Origin: Massilia sp.
Lineage (GTDB): Bacteria > Pseudomonadota > Gammaproteobacteria > Burkholderiales > Burkholderiaceae_D
DNA: 61,074 nucleotides
NCBI GenBank assembly: GCA_003484545.1
Contig: DNCF01000524.1
Coordinates: 1-61,074, forward strand
Direction: 5' to 3'
Shown: one piece after another, positions 15,793 to 24,763 of the stretch
Layout of the letters: every line of letters starts with the position of its first letter
Position numbering within the stretch: the first letter of the stretch is position 1
Translations under genes and position numbers: made by a program
Notes under the pieces: generated by a model
Databases searched by the model: none
Seen by the model: the letters and a program-made list of their open reading frames with translations, nothing else
What the model was told of the DNA's origin: nothing

Positions 15793-18258
15793 CTAGCCGC
15801 GTAAAAGCTCGAGCACCCGGGTGGCAAGGATGTCGATGGAGAACGGCTTGGTCAGCACCTGCATTCCGGCACCGAGAGAGCTGTTGCCCAGCGCCGCGCT
15901 TTCCGCATAGCCGGTGATGAACAGGGTCTTCAGGCCGGGGCGCACCTCCCGCCCGGCATCGGCCATCTGCCGCCCGTTCATGCCCCCTGGCAGGCCGACA
16001 TCCGTGATCAGCAGGTCGATACCGACATCCGACTGCAGCAGCTTCAACCCGGTGAGGCTGTCAGCCGCCTCGATCAGGGTGTAGCCCAGATCACCCAGCA
16101 CGTCGGTCAGCAGCAGGCGTACCGTCGGCTCATCATCGACGATGAGGATCGTCCCGCAGGAGCCGGTGAGCGCTGCGGCCGACTGCGCCGGGGCCGCAGT
16201 GCTGGCACCCGCCTCGCCGTGATAGCGCGGTAGATGAATACACATCGACGTGCCTTTGCCGAGTTCCGAACTGATACGCACCTGCCCGCCGGACTGCTTG
16301 GCGAACCCGTAGATCATCGAAAGGCCGAGGCCGGTGCCCTCGCCGATCGGCTTGGTGGTGAAGAAGGGGTCGAACGCCTTGGCGATCACGCCAGGCGCCA
16401 TCCCGGTACCGGTGTCGGTCACCGTCAACGACAGGTATTCACCGGCCGGCAAGTCGTTGGCCAGCGCCGCTTCCGCGTCCAGCCACTGGTTTGCCGTCTC
16501 GATGATGATACGACCGCCGTCCGGCATGGCATCGCGCGAATTGATGCACAGATTGAGGATGGCGTTCTCCAGCTGGCTGGCATCCACCGATGCCGGCCAG
16601 AGGTCGGGAGCACTGACGGTCTCGACCAGAATGCTCGGCCCGACCGTGCGCTGGATCAGCTCGGTCATGCCTTCGACCAGCAGGTTCACGTCCAACGGCC
16701 GCGGATCGAGCGTCTGCCGGCGTGAAAACGCCAGCAGCCGATGGGTCAGCGCGGCGGCGCGCTTGGCCGCGCTCTGTGCGGCCAGCATGTACTTGTCGAT
16801 ATCGTTGAGCCGCCCCTGGGCGATCCGCATGCCCATCAGATCCAGCGCACCGCTGATGCCGGCCAGCAGGTTGTTGAAGTCATGTGCCAGCCCGCCGGTG
16901 AGCTGACCGACCGCCTCCATTTTCTGCGACTGACGCAGTTTTTCCTCGGCATGGATCAGCTCGGCCGTGCGCTCGGCGACGCGCAGCTCCAGGGTATCGT
17001 TCAGAGCGCGCAGCGCCGCGGTGGCACGGTCGCGTTCGGCCTCGATGGAGCGTCGGTCTTCCACATCGATCAGCACGCCCGGAAAGCTCAGCGCGACGCC
17101 TTCCGGCGAGTGGTCGACGCGGCCGTTGGCTTCGATCCAGTAGTAACGACCGTCGGCACGGCGGACCCGATACTGATGGGCGTAGGCTCCGCCACGGGCA
17201 ATGACTTCGTCGATGGCAGCGATCAGTCCGGGGCGATCCTCCGGGTGCACGCTAGTGATGATCTGCTCCAGGCTCAGCCTCTCGCGCCCCAGCGCCGGGT
17301 CCAGGCCGAACCCACGGGCGAAACCCTCGTCGACGGTGAACCGGTCGGTCCGCAGATCCCAGTTCCAGGTGCCGATGATGGCCCCGGCCGCCAGCGCCAG
17401 CTGGACGCGCTGGACGTTCTCGCGCGCCAGGGACTCGCTGACGCGCAGGCGATCCTCGGCATCGTGCCGCTGGGTGACGTCGTTGAAGAGAATGGCGATG
17501 CGGCGGTCTGCCGGCGCACCTACCCGGACCGCCCGCACATCGAACCAGCGACCGAACGCTTGCGCGTAACTTTCGAAGCTGGCCGGCTCGCCGGTCTTGG
17601 CGACGTGGCCATAGGCATCGAACCAGAACCGTTCCAGCTCCGGCGCGAATTCGGTCACCCATTTGCCGTGCAGGTCGACGCCGGTCTGCCGCTCGAACGC
17701 CGGATTGACCTCGACGAACTGGTAGTCCACCGGCCGATCATCGGCGTCGAACTTGACCTGGACGATGGCGAAGGCGGCTTCGATGGTCTGCAGGATAGCG
17801 CTGAAGCGCTCCTCGCTCTGGCGCAATGCCGCTTCGGCGGCGCGCACGCGGGTCAGGTCGAGCATCGCACCGATCATGCGTACGGCGCGCCCGTGCTCGT
17901 CACGGATCACATGGCCTCGATCGAGAATCTCCGCATAGGAGCCATCCACACGGCGGAAGCGATATTCGTCGTTCCAGGCAGTCTGGCCGCCATCGAGTAC
18001 GGCATGAATCGAAGCGTCGATGCGGCCGCGGTCGTCCGGGTGGATGTGCGCCAGCCACCAGTCGCCGGTGCACTCGATGCTGGCCAGCGGATGGCCGTAG
18101 GCCTGCTCCAGCGCGTCGTTCCAGAGCACATGATCGCTGTCCAGGTCCCAATCCCAGACGGCATCGTTGGTTGCCTTGGCCGCCAGGCGATAGCGCACCT
18201 CGGTGTCGCCGATGGCGCGCTCCTCCAGCGCTGCGCGCAAGCGCACCACCTCGGCCAC
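15793..18258 (-). CDS. Hybrid sensor histidine kinase with three PAS domains
   Basis: About 821 residues from a GTG at 18258. Three PAS/PAC units (about 20-140, 145-268, 285-405; first and third of the PAS_3 type with WDWDLD and WNWDLR) are followed by a coiled coil, a HisKA/HWE-like box with His459 (GGLAHDFNNLL), an ATPase domain (about 560-690) and a receiver domain with Asp753. There are no transmembrane segments, so it senses in the cytoplasm. The start is uncertain: a coiled coil continues upstream in frame (ENLTREEL), and a CTG at 18285 has GGGGGAG before it. There is no ATG in frame. No response regulator is adjacent. Confidence 0.88.
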   Translation of the reverse strand: MAEVVRLRAALEERAIGDTEVRYRLAAKATNDAVWDWDLDSDHVLWNDALEQAYGHPLASIECTGDWWLAHIHPDDRGRIDASIHAVLDGGQTAWNDEYRFRRVDGSYAEILDRGHVIRDEHGRAVRMIGAMLDLTRVRAAEAALRQSEERFSAILQTIEAAFAIVQVKFDADDRPVDYQFVEVNPAFERQTGVDLHGKWVTEFAPELERFWFDAYGHVAKTGEPASFESYAQAFGRWFDVRAVRVGAPADRRIAILFNDVTQRHDAEDRLRVSESLARENVQRVQLALAAGAIIGTWNWDLRTDRFTVDEGFARGFGLDPALGRERLSLEQIITSVHPEDRPGLIAAIDEVIARGGAYAHQYRVRRADGRYYWIEANGRVDHSPEGVALSFPGVLIDVEDRRSIEAERDRATAALRALNDTLELRVAERTAELIHAEEKLRQSQKMEAVGQLTGGLAHDFNNLLAGISGALDLMGMRIAQGRLNDIDKYMLAAQSAAKRAAALTHRLLAFSRRQTLDPRPLDVNLLVEGMTELIQRTVGPSILVETVSAPDLWPASVDASQLENAILNLCINSRDAMPDGGRIIIETANQWLDAEAALANDLPAGEYLSLTVTDTGTGMAPGVIAKAFDPFFTTKPIGEGTGLGLSMIYGFAKQSGGQVRISSELGKGTSMCIHLPRYHGEAGASTAAPAQSAAALTGSCGTILIVDDEPTVRLLLTDVLGDLGYTLIEAADSLTGLKLLQSDVGIDLLITDVGLPGGMNGRQMADAGREVRPGLKTLFITGYAESAALGNSSLGAGMQVLTKPFSIDILATRVLELLRG

Positions 18259-18717
18259 GAGCTCCTCGCGGGTAAGATTTTCCAGAGCTGCTCCCCCTCT
18301 TCCATAGCCTTGACCAGGGGCGGACCACTACCCGTCATGTAATGCCGGCAATCAGACCAGAAACGACGGGGTTTGCACACCGGCAGTCGCAACCACGAGG
18401 CATGACGTCGAGTCGGCCAGTGCGCCTGTTGCCTCGCCTGCCCTCCACGTCCTGCCGCCTATCGGCTGCGCTGGCATGCCTGAACTTTCCCCGCCGTGGG
18501 CTGTCATTCAGCTGATGCACCATACGGAGCGGCAGCTGCGCGCTCCGTTGCGGGGCGCGCTGTGCTTCGCGCGCCCGGCTGCGGTCAACCGACCCGCCCG
18601 GCTGCTTCCGATGTGCCTGTCGTCCGGTATTCGACAGCGCCCCAGCGGGGCCAGGTGCAGCCAACCCCACTGCCCCGCCCCGGGGACTTATTCTTCTTTC
18701 AATATCGCGAATCTTTC
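18259..18717. other. Intergenic region between hybrid kinase and SH3 protein
   Basis: This divergent spacer of about 460 bases holds no convincing gene. Short open frames in it lack ribosome binding sites and protein-like composition. The last 40 bases before the SH3 gene are AT-richer (TTATTCTTCTTTCAATATCG) and may contain its promoter, but I cannot assign -35 and -10 boxes. Confidence 0.5.
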
Positions 18718-19386
18718 ATGTCCATATCTCTTCATCTTTCTGCCTTGCTTTCCCGCTTCACTTCGCGCCATTTCATCGGCGCCGGCCTGTTTGGCGCGCT
18801 GCTGGCCACAACGCCGATCCATGCCCAGGAAAACAATGACAGCAACGCTCGCTGGGTCAGTGACAGTCTGAATACTTTCGTTCGCAGTGGTCCCACCGAT
18901 GGCTATCGCATCGTCGGCACCCTGACCTCTGGCCAGAAGGTCGAGTTGATCAGCACCCAGGGTGACTACAGCCAGGTACGCTCCGAATCGGGCAGCACCG
19001 TGTGGATTCCCAGCAGGGAGCTGCAGGAAGTGCCCGGCCAGGCCGAGCGTCTGCCGCAACTGGAGCAGCAGGTCGCCGAACTCAGCGAGCAGCTCAAGAC
19101 CATCGACGACAGCTGGAAGGTCCGCGTGCAGGGCATGCAGGAAACCCTGGATTCGCGCAAGGCGCTGATCGACGAGCTCGAAGCCCGGCGCATGACCCTC
19201 GAGACGGCACTGACCGAAGCACAGTCGGAACTGCGCGCCACCCAGGCCCGCCTCGGTGACGAGAACAAGCAGGTCCTCATGCAGTACATGGTCTACGGCG
19301 GCAGCATTGCCGGTGCCGGGTTGCTGGTGGGCCTGATCCTGCCGTCGTTGACCCGTGGCCGCAAACGCAACGATCGCTGGTTCTGA
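18718..19386 (+). CDS. SH3-domain and coiled-coil membrane protein (YgiM-like)
   Basis: A 222-residue protein with a signal peptide (about 1-38, cleavage after IHAQ), a bacterial SH3 domain (about 45-105, with TFVRSGPTDGYRIVGTL and VWIPSRELQ), a coiled coil (about 110-190) and one C-terminal transmembrane helix (about 192-212) followed by a basic tail. This order matches the SH3-and-anchor family that includes E. coli YgiM. SH3b domains often bind peptidoglycan, so it is probably an inner-membrane-anchored periplasmic protein. The ATG has no obvious Shine-Dalgarno sequence; it was chosen because it starts the signal peptide. Confidence 0.82.
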   Translation: MSISLHLSALLSRFTSRHFIGAGLFGALLATTPIHAQENNDSNARWVSDSLNTFVRSGPTDGYRIVGTLTSGQKVELISTQGDYSQVRSESGSTVWIPSRELQEVPGQAERLPQLEQQVAELSEQLKTIDDSWKVRVQGMQETLDSRKALIDELEARRMTLETALTEAQSELRATQARLGDENKQVLMQYMVYGGSIAGAGLLVGLILPSLTRGRKRNDRWF

Positions 19387-19391
19387 GCCGC

Positions 19392-19703
19392 TCAGGCCAG
19401 GTGGCTGGCCAGCAGATAGTAGATGGCAGCCGCCAGCAGCGTGCTGCCCATCAACCCGATGCGCCCCTGCACGGCCAGCACCGCGACAGCCATCAGCGCC
19501 AGCCCGCCGGCCACGGGTGAGCTGCCGATTTCGCTGTAGACGACATACACGGCGAGATTGACGAACACGGCCATCGGCATCACCTGTCCGACCAGGTGCA
19601 GCCCCCGTTCGCCCAGCGAGAGGCGAACGAATGCGGGCACTATGCGCACCAGCACGCTGGTGGTCGAAAGGGCAGCCATGGCGACCAGCGCTGCATCGTT
19701 CAT
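19392..19703 (-). CDS. azlD: AzlD-family branched-chain amino acid exporter subunit
   Basis: A 103-residue hydrophobic protein with about four transmembrane segments, in the size range of AzlD (about 100-110). Its ATG overlaps the stop of azlC (ATGA), the usual arrangement for this pair. AzlC and AzlD together export branched-chain amino acids or their analogues; specificity here is inferred from family only. It ends 5 bases from the convergent SH3 gene. Confidence 0.9.
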   Translation of the reverse strand: MNDAALVAMAALSTTSVLVRIVPAFVRLSLGERGLHLVGQVMPMAVFVNLAVYVVYSEIGSSPVAGGLALMAVAVLAVQGRIGLMGSTLLAAAIYYLLASHLA

Positions 19704-20425
19704 GACCGACGCCTGCCCAGCAGCCAGGTCGCCAGCAGCACGCCGGGGACCCAGAAATACACCGGCCCGAGCAGCAGGATCAGCCCACTCGCCCCTGCGA
19801 CAACGAACGCGATCCGCATCAACGCCATCTGCCGATCGTGCTGCAACGAACCGATCCGGCTCCTGAGCTGCGACACGGCCAGATACAGCAACACTGCACT
19901 CGCCGGGAAGGCGAGATTCAGATCGTCGCCGAGCCAGGCTGTAGGCAGTGCGCGGCTCAGCAACGCACCCAGCACGCCGGTCAGCACCCAGGCGAGGAAA
20001 ATCATCAGGCGAAGGCGCAGCACCATGCCGGGCCCATCGTCGTCGCGCTCGCTGGCGTAAGCCTCGTCGCCGAGCATGTGCGCGCAGCAGGCGCGATCCA
20101 GCGCTCGTTCCGGCAGGCGGTCTACCGTGGTGAGCGCCATGGGCACGTAGCGGCTGTTGATCGAGGCCGTGACCAGCAGCAGGGTGAGAAAGCCTGCGCC
20201 GCCCTCGCTGAGCGGCAAAGCGGCAAACTGACCGCTGCCGGTAAAGCCGAGCAAACCGACCAGCAGCACCTCCCACCACGACCAATCGGAACGCGCCGCC
20301 AATATGCCGAACAGCATGCCCACCGGCATGACCGAAAGCGCGGCCGGCAAAGCACGTCGATAGCCAGCCAGGCTCGCCGCACGGCGCCCCTGCGGTCGAG
20401 CGAAATCCTCCGTTGCCTCTGTCAC
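19700..20425 (-). CDS. azlC: AzlC-family branched-chain amino acid exporter large subunit
   Basis: A 241-residue inner-membrane protein of the AzlC/YgaZ family. The first third carries the family motif around GFTGSGQFAALPL and NSRYVPMAL. Five to six transmembrane segments are visible. It is translationally coupled to azlD, and an AraC regulator lies 86 bases upstream on the same strand, a frequent neighbour of azlCD that may control it. Confidence 0.92.
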   Translation of the reverse strand: MTEATEDFARPQGRRAASLAGYRRALPAALSVMPVGMLFGILAARSDWSWWEVLLVGLLGFTGSGQFAALPLSEGGAGFLTLLLVTASINSRYVPMALTTVDRLPERALDRACCAHMLGDEAYASERDDDGPGMVLRLRLMIFLAWVLTGVLGALLSRALPTAWLGDDLNLAFPASAVLLYLAVSQLRSRIGSLQHDRQMALMRIAFVVAGASGLILLLGPVYFWVPGVLLATWLLGRRRS

Positions 20426-20511
20426 TTGAAACCCCGCTGCACGAACCTGTTACGGCCAGTCTCGGTCATGCCGCGCGGAAGCGTCTTGCACGATCGTGCA
20501 GACGAGGTGGT

Positions 20512-21312
20512 TCAGGATTGGCGGATCAGCCGCAGCCAATGCCCGGGCGAAAGCCCGTAGGCCTGTTTGAACTGGCGGCTCATGTGACTCTGATCGGAGA
20601 AACCGGCGATCAGCGCGGCCTCGCTGGGCGAGATTGCTCCGAGCAGCAGGCGGCGAACCTGGTCGAGCCGCCGCAGTGTCAGATAACGATAAGGGCTGGT
20701 GCCGAACAGCGCGCGGAAATCCCGCGACAGGCTCCAGCGATCACGGCCTGACACCTGCTCCAGCTCATCGAGGCTGACGGGCTGAGTCAGAAATTCGTGG
20801 ATGTAATCCCGGGCCCGCTCGGCCGCGCGGAAATCGACGCTGCGCCGCCGCCCCTTTGTCCCGGCGATCGAGGCCATCACCTGAGCGAGGTCGTATAGCG
20901 CATCCTCTTCCTCCAACCCCTCGAGTGGCCGGTCCAGACACTGCAACAGGCTGCCAATGGCTCGCTGCAGGCGCGGGTCGCGGGATACGCCTTCGTCGAT
21001 GAAGGGCAGCGGCTGGCCGCCCAGCGGGCCCTGCAACAAGGCGGGCTCGATGTAGACGATGCGGTAGCGGAACCCCGCTTCATTACCGGCCTCGCCATCG
21101 TGCAGCTCGTCCGGATGCAGCACGAAGCTGTCGCCCGGCAGGCTGTGGCGCGCGCACTTGCGGTAGTTGAAACGATGCAGGCCCGCCAGCGTACAGCCGA
21201 TGGCATAGGTGTCGTGCCGGTGAGGAGCGAATCCGTAACCGGCGAAGTAGGCCTCCAGTCGCTCGAGCCGCCCCGGTTCGTGCGGGCGCCTGACCCAATC
21301 CTTGTCGTTCAT
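20512..21312 (-). CDS. AraC-family regulator next to azlCD
   Basis: A 266-residue regulator with an N-terminal AraC-type cupin effector domain (about 10-150; HRHDTYAIGCTLAG and LHPDELHDG contain cupin histidines and acidic residues) and a C-terminal double helix-turn-helix domain (about 165-262; GFSDQSHMSRQFKQAYGLSP). It is immediately upstream of azlC on the same strand, so it is a likely local regulator of amino-acid export. The region 21313-21505 divides it from the divergent penicillin-binding protein gene. Confidence 0.9.
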   Translation of the reverse strand: MNDKDWVRRPHEPGRLERLEAYFAGYGFAPHRHDTYAIGCTLAGLHRFNYRKCARHSLPGDSFVLHPDELHDGEAGNEAGFRYRIVYIEPALLQGPLGGQPLPFIDEGVSRDPRLQRAIGSLLQCLDRPLEGLEEEDALYDLAQVMASIAGTKGRRRSVDFRAAERARDYIHEFLTQPVSLDELEQVSGRDRWSLSRDFRALFGTSPYRYLTLRRLDQVRRLLLGAISPSEAALIAGFSDQSHMSRQFKQAYGLSPGHWLRLIRQS

Positions 21313-21505
21313 GTGCGTCGCGTCATCGTCCGGCGGCCATCGTTTCGTTGCTGACCCGCGCTACGGTAGCGAGCGATGGCGATGACAGGCAACCACAGCC
21401 CGCGCAAGGGCATTCTTGAGCCGTTCCGTTCGTCAAACGGACATCGCTTAAGCCCCGCGCGCCGACTATGGTTGGCGTAGAGAACTGCTAGGAAGCCAGG
21501 CACAC

Positions 21506-24500
21506 ATGGGCGCAGTATGGCGATCCGACAAGACATCCCAGGATGGGCGTAACACGCGCGCCCCCTCCCCTGCATCATCCCGTACATCCGGCAAGGGCCG
21601 TCGCAAGACGGCGCGGCGCCTGGCGCTGCTCGTGGGCGTTTCATTGCTGGCCGGTGGCGGCTATCTCGGCTGGCAGGAGCTGGAGAGTTCACGCTGGCAG
21701 TCGCAGTGGCTGAGCCGCTATGCCGCCGACCTGGATTACACCGTCAAGCCCGGGCCGAGTCCGCGCATCCAGTTTCCCGAGGATGGCCCCTTCGATCGTC
21801 GACTGGGTTACGTCGATCTACCTAATTTCATCGAACGGCTGGTGCAGCGCAATTTCCGCATCGAGGAACAGGCGCGCTTCTCGCGCGCGCTGCTGGATTA
21901 CACCAGCCGCGGCTTCTTCCCGCCCTACCCGGAAGAATCCCAGGCCGGGCTGACGATCAACGACTGTCGTGGCGTACCGCTCTATACCAACAGCTATCCG
22001 CGCCAGTACTACGAGCGCTTCGAAGACATTCCGCCGCTGGTGGTGATGAGCCTGCTGTTCATCGAGGACCGCGGGTTGCTGGACGCCAGCCGGCCGAACG
22101 CCAACCCGGCGGTGGACTGGCCGCGCTTCACCAAGGCGGCCATCAGCCAGCTGGAAAAACGCCTGGGCCTCGGCGGCCAGGCGGCGGGCGGCAGCACCCT
22201 GGCCACTCAGGTGGAAAAGTACCGGCACTCCCCCGAAGGGCGCACCGGCGACCCGCAGGAAAAGATCCGGCAGATGATCTCGGCCAGCATCCGGACCTAC
22301 CGCGAAGGGCCGCAGACGCTCGCCACCCGCCAGCGCATCGTGCGTGACTACCTCAACAGCGTGCCGCTTTCCGCCGCACCGGGTCACGGCGAAGTGCACG
22401 GTATCGCCGACGGCCTGCGGCTCTGGTTCGGTGCCGACTTCCGCGAGGTCAACCGCCTGCTCGATCCGCGCAGCCCGGAAGCGGTCGACCAGCAGGCCCG
22501 TGGCCTGGCGCTGCGTCAGGTGCTGTCGCTGCTGATCGCTCAGCGCCGGCCCTCCTATTACCTGGGCGCGGGCCGCGAGGAAATGGCGGCCCTGACCGAC
22601 AGCCATATTCGCCTGCTGGCCAACGGCGGCATCATCGACACGGCCCTGCGCGATGCCGCGCTGAGCCAGCGCGTCGTGGCGCAGAACCCCAATCGCGACG
22701 CGGCGATCCAGCCCGTGGAAGCCACCAAGGGCATCACCGTGGCGCGCATGCGCCTGGCCGGTCTGCTCGGCCTGCCGCTGTATGACCTGGACCGGCTGGA
22801 CCTCACCGCCAGTACGTCGTTGCAGGGTGATCTGCAGAGCCAGATCAGCGAATATCTGGTGCGCCTGGCCGATCCGGCCTTCGCCGAGTCGGTCGGTCTG
22901 TTCGGCGACCGCATGCTCTCGCCGGAAAAGACCGGCGACGTGCGCTACAGCTTCACGTTGTTCGAGCGCGGCGAAGAAGGCTTCCGTGTGCGGGTGCAGA
23001 CCGACAACACCAACCAGCCGTTCGACATCAACGAAGGCAGCAAGCTGGAACTGGGCTCGACGGCCAAACTGCGGGTGCTGACTACCTACCTGGAAGTCAT
23101 CGCCGAGCTGCACCAGCGCTATTCCGAACTCAGCGCGAGCGAACTGCGCAAGATCGACGCGCGAGCCAACCTCAGCCGCTGGGCCATCGACTATCTGGCA
23201 ACCAATAGCGACCGCAGCCTGGAGCGCATGCTCGATGCCGCATTGGAGCGCCGCTACTCGGCGAGCCCGGCCGAGCGCTTCTTCACCGGCGCCGGCATGC
23301 ACCGCTTCGGCAACTTCCGCCGCGAAGACGACGGGCGCATTCCCACGGTGCGCGAGTCGCTGCGCGAGTCGATCAACCTGCCCTTCGTGCGCCTGATGCG
23401 CGATCTGGTCAGCTACAGCACCTACGAAACCATCAACAGCGCCGAGCTGCTGAGAGACGACAAGGACCCGCGCCGCCAGGAATACCTGACCCGCTTCGCC
23501 GACCGCGAGGGCTCGGTGTTTCTGCAGCGGTTCTGGAAGAAATACCGCAACAAGAGCGCCGACGAGCGTATCGAGACCTTCCTTCAGGGCATGCGCCCGA
23601 CGCCCGTACGCCTGGCTGCCGTGCATCGCTACCTGATGCCGGATGCCGAACGCGCAGTGTTCGACCGCTTCCTCAAGCAGCACCTGCCGGATGCGGCCCT
23701 AAGCGAGAAGGAACTCGATTCGCTATACACCCGTTACGGTCCGGGCGCCTACAGCCTGCCCGATCAGGCCTATATCGCCCGCACCCATCCGCTGGACCTG
23801 TGGCTGCTCGGCTATCTGATCGCCAACCCGCAGGCAACGCTCTCCGAAGTGGTCGCCGACAGCCGCGCCGAGCGCCAGGAAGTCTATGGCTGGCTGTTCC
23901 GCAGCCGCCACAAGAGCGCGCGCGACAGTCGCATCCGCATCATGCTGGAGGTGGAAGCCTTCACCGATATCCATCGGCGCTGGCAGCGCCTCGGCTATCC
24001 GTTCGACAACCTGGTGCCGTCGCTGGCTACCGCGCTTGGCAGTTCCGGAGACCGGCCGGCCGCGCTGGCCGAGCTGATGGGCATCATCCTCAACGACGGT
24101 GTCCGCCTGCCCAGCGTGCGTATCGACAACCTGCACTTCGCCGAGGGCACGCCATACGAGACGCGCTTGGGCTTCGTGGCCGGGTCCGGCAAGCGCGTGA
24201 TGCCGGCGGAAGTCGCACGGGCGCTGCAGGATGCGCTGGCCAACGTGGTCGAAGGCGGCACGGCGCGGCGTCTGCAAGGTGCCTTCAAGCAGGAGGATGG
24301 CAGCGCGCTGCGCATCGGTGGCAAGACCGGGACCGGCGACAACCGCATCCAGAGCGTCGGCGCCGGCGGCCGGCTGATCAGTTCGCTGGCGCTGAACCGC
24401 ACCGCCACCTTCGTCTTCTATCTGGGGCCGAATCACTTCGGCACGCTGACGGCCTATGTGCCGGGCCGGGCCGCCGACAGCTTCCGCTTCACCTCGGCGC

Positions 24501-24625
24501 TGCCGGTACAGACCCTCAAGGGCATGGCGCCGATCCTGCAGCCGTACCTGCAAGGCGCGAACAGCCTGTGCCAGCCCGAGCACCTGCCGGCACTGACCAG
24601 CGGCATGCTGTCAGCGGAGAACTGA
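21506..24625 (+). CDS. Large class A penicillin-binding protein
   Basis: A 1039-residue protein with a basic cytoplasmic tail and one transmembrane segment (about 38-54). The glycosyltransferase (GT51) domain is marked by the catalytic FIEDRGLLDA (Glu187) and GGSTLATQ (228-235). The transpeptidase half has all three motifs: STAK (Ser518), SIN (622-624) and KTGT (Lys940). It should polymerise and cross-link peptidoglycan in the periplasm. It is longer than typical PBP1a/1b (about 770-850), with roughly 300 residues between SIN and KTG, so the C-terminal half carries an unusual insertion or divergent fold. A terminator follows. Confidence 0.87.
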   Translation: MGAVWRSDKTSQDGRNTRAPSPASSRTSGKGRRKTARRLALLVGVSLLAGGGYLGWQELESSRWQSQWLSRYAADLDYTVKPGPSPRIQFPEDGPFDRRLGYVDLPNFIERLVQRNFRIEEQARFSRALLDYTSRGFFPPYPEESQAGLTINDCRGVPLYTNSYPRQYYERFEDIPPLVVMSLLFIEDRGLLDASRPNANPAVDWPRFTKAAISQLEKRLGLGGQAAGGSTLATQVEKYRHSPEGRTGDPQEKIRQMISASIRTYREGPQTLATRQRIVRDYLNSVPLSAAPGHGEVHGIADGLRLWFGADFREVNRLLDPRSPEAVDQQARGLALRQVLSLLIAQRRPSYYLGAGREEMAALTDSHIRLLANGGIIDTALRDAALSQRVVAQNPNRDAAIQPVEATKGITVARMRLAGLLGLPLYDLDRLDLTASTSLQGDLQSQISEYLVRLADPAFAESVGLFGDRMLSPEKTGDVRYSFTLFERGEEGFRVRVQTDNTNQPFDINEGSKLELGSTAKLRVLTTYLEVIAELHQRYSELSASELRKIDARANLSRWAIDYLATNSDRSLERMLDAALERRYSASPAERFFTGAGMHRFGNFRREDDGRIPTVRESLRESINLPFVRLMRDLVSYSTYETINSAELLRDDKDPRRQEYLTRFADREGSVFLQRFWKKYRNKSADERIETFLQGMRPTPVRLAAVHRYLMPDAERAVFDRFLKQHLPDAALSEKELDSLYTRYGPGAYSLPDQAYIARTHPLDLWLLGYLIANPQATLSEVVADSRAERQEVYGWLFRSRHKSARDSRIRIMLEVEAFTDIHRRWQRLGYPFDNLVPSLATALGSSGDRPAALAELMGIILNDGVRLPSVRIDNLHFAEGTPYETRLGFVAGSGKRVMPAEVARALQDALANVVEGGTARRLQGAFKQEDGSALRIGGKTGTGDNRIQSVGAGGRLISSLALNRTATFVFYLGPNHFGTLTAYVPGRAADSFRFTSALPVQTLKGMAPILQPYLQGANSLCQPEHLPALTSGMLSAEN

Positions 24626-24633
24626 CCGCCCAG

Positions 24634-24665
24634 ACAGTCCCCGTCCACTCGGGGCCTGTTTTTTC
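24634..24665 (+). terminator. Intrinsic terminator after the PBP gene
   Basis: ACAGTCCCCG pairs with CGGGGCCTGT around a CCACT-type loop and is followed by a run of six T residues. It starts 8 bases after the PBP stop codon. Confidence 0.85.
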
Positions 24666-24763
24666 TTGCGACGCTTCGCCTGTTTGCCTGTCGAATGCCT
24701 CGGCCCTTGCCCGTCGATGTGCAAGGCCGCCGCCGTAACGATCGGCCGACAATGGGAAACGTC

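Noticed and set aside
21818..23683. Antisense frame opposite the PBP (621 codons)
   Set aside because: Low-complexity Ala/Gln/Val composition and no recognisable motifs; the catalytic motifs are on the plus strand.
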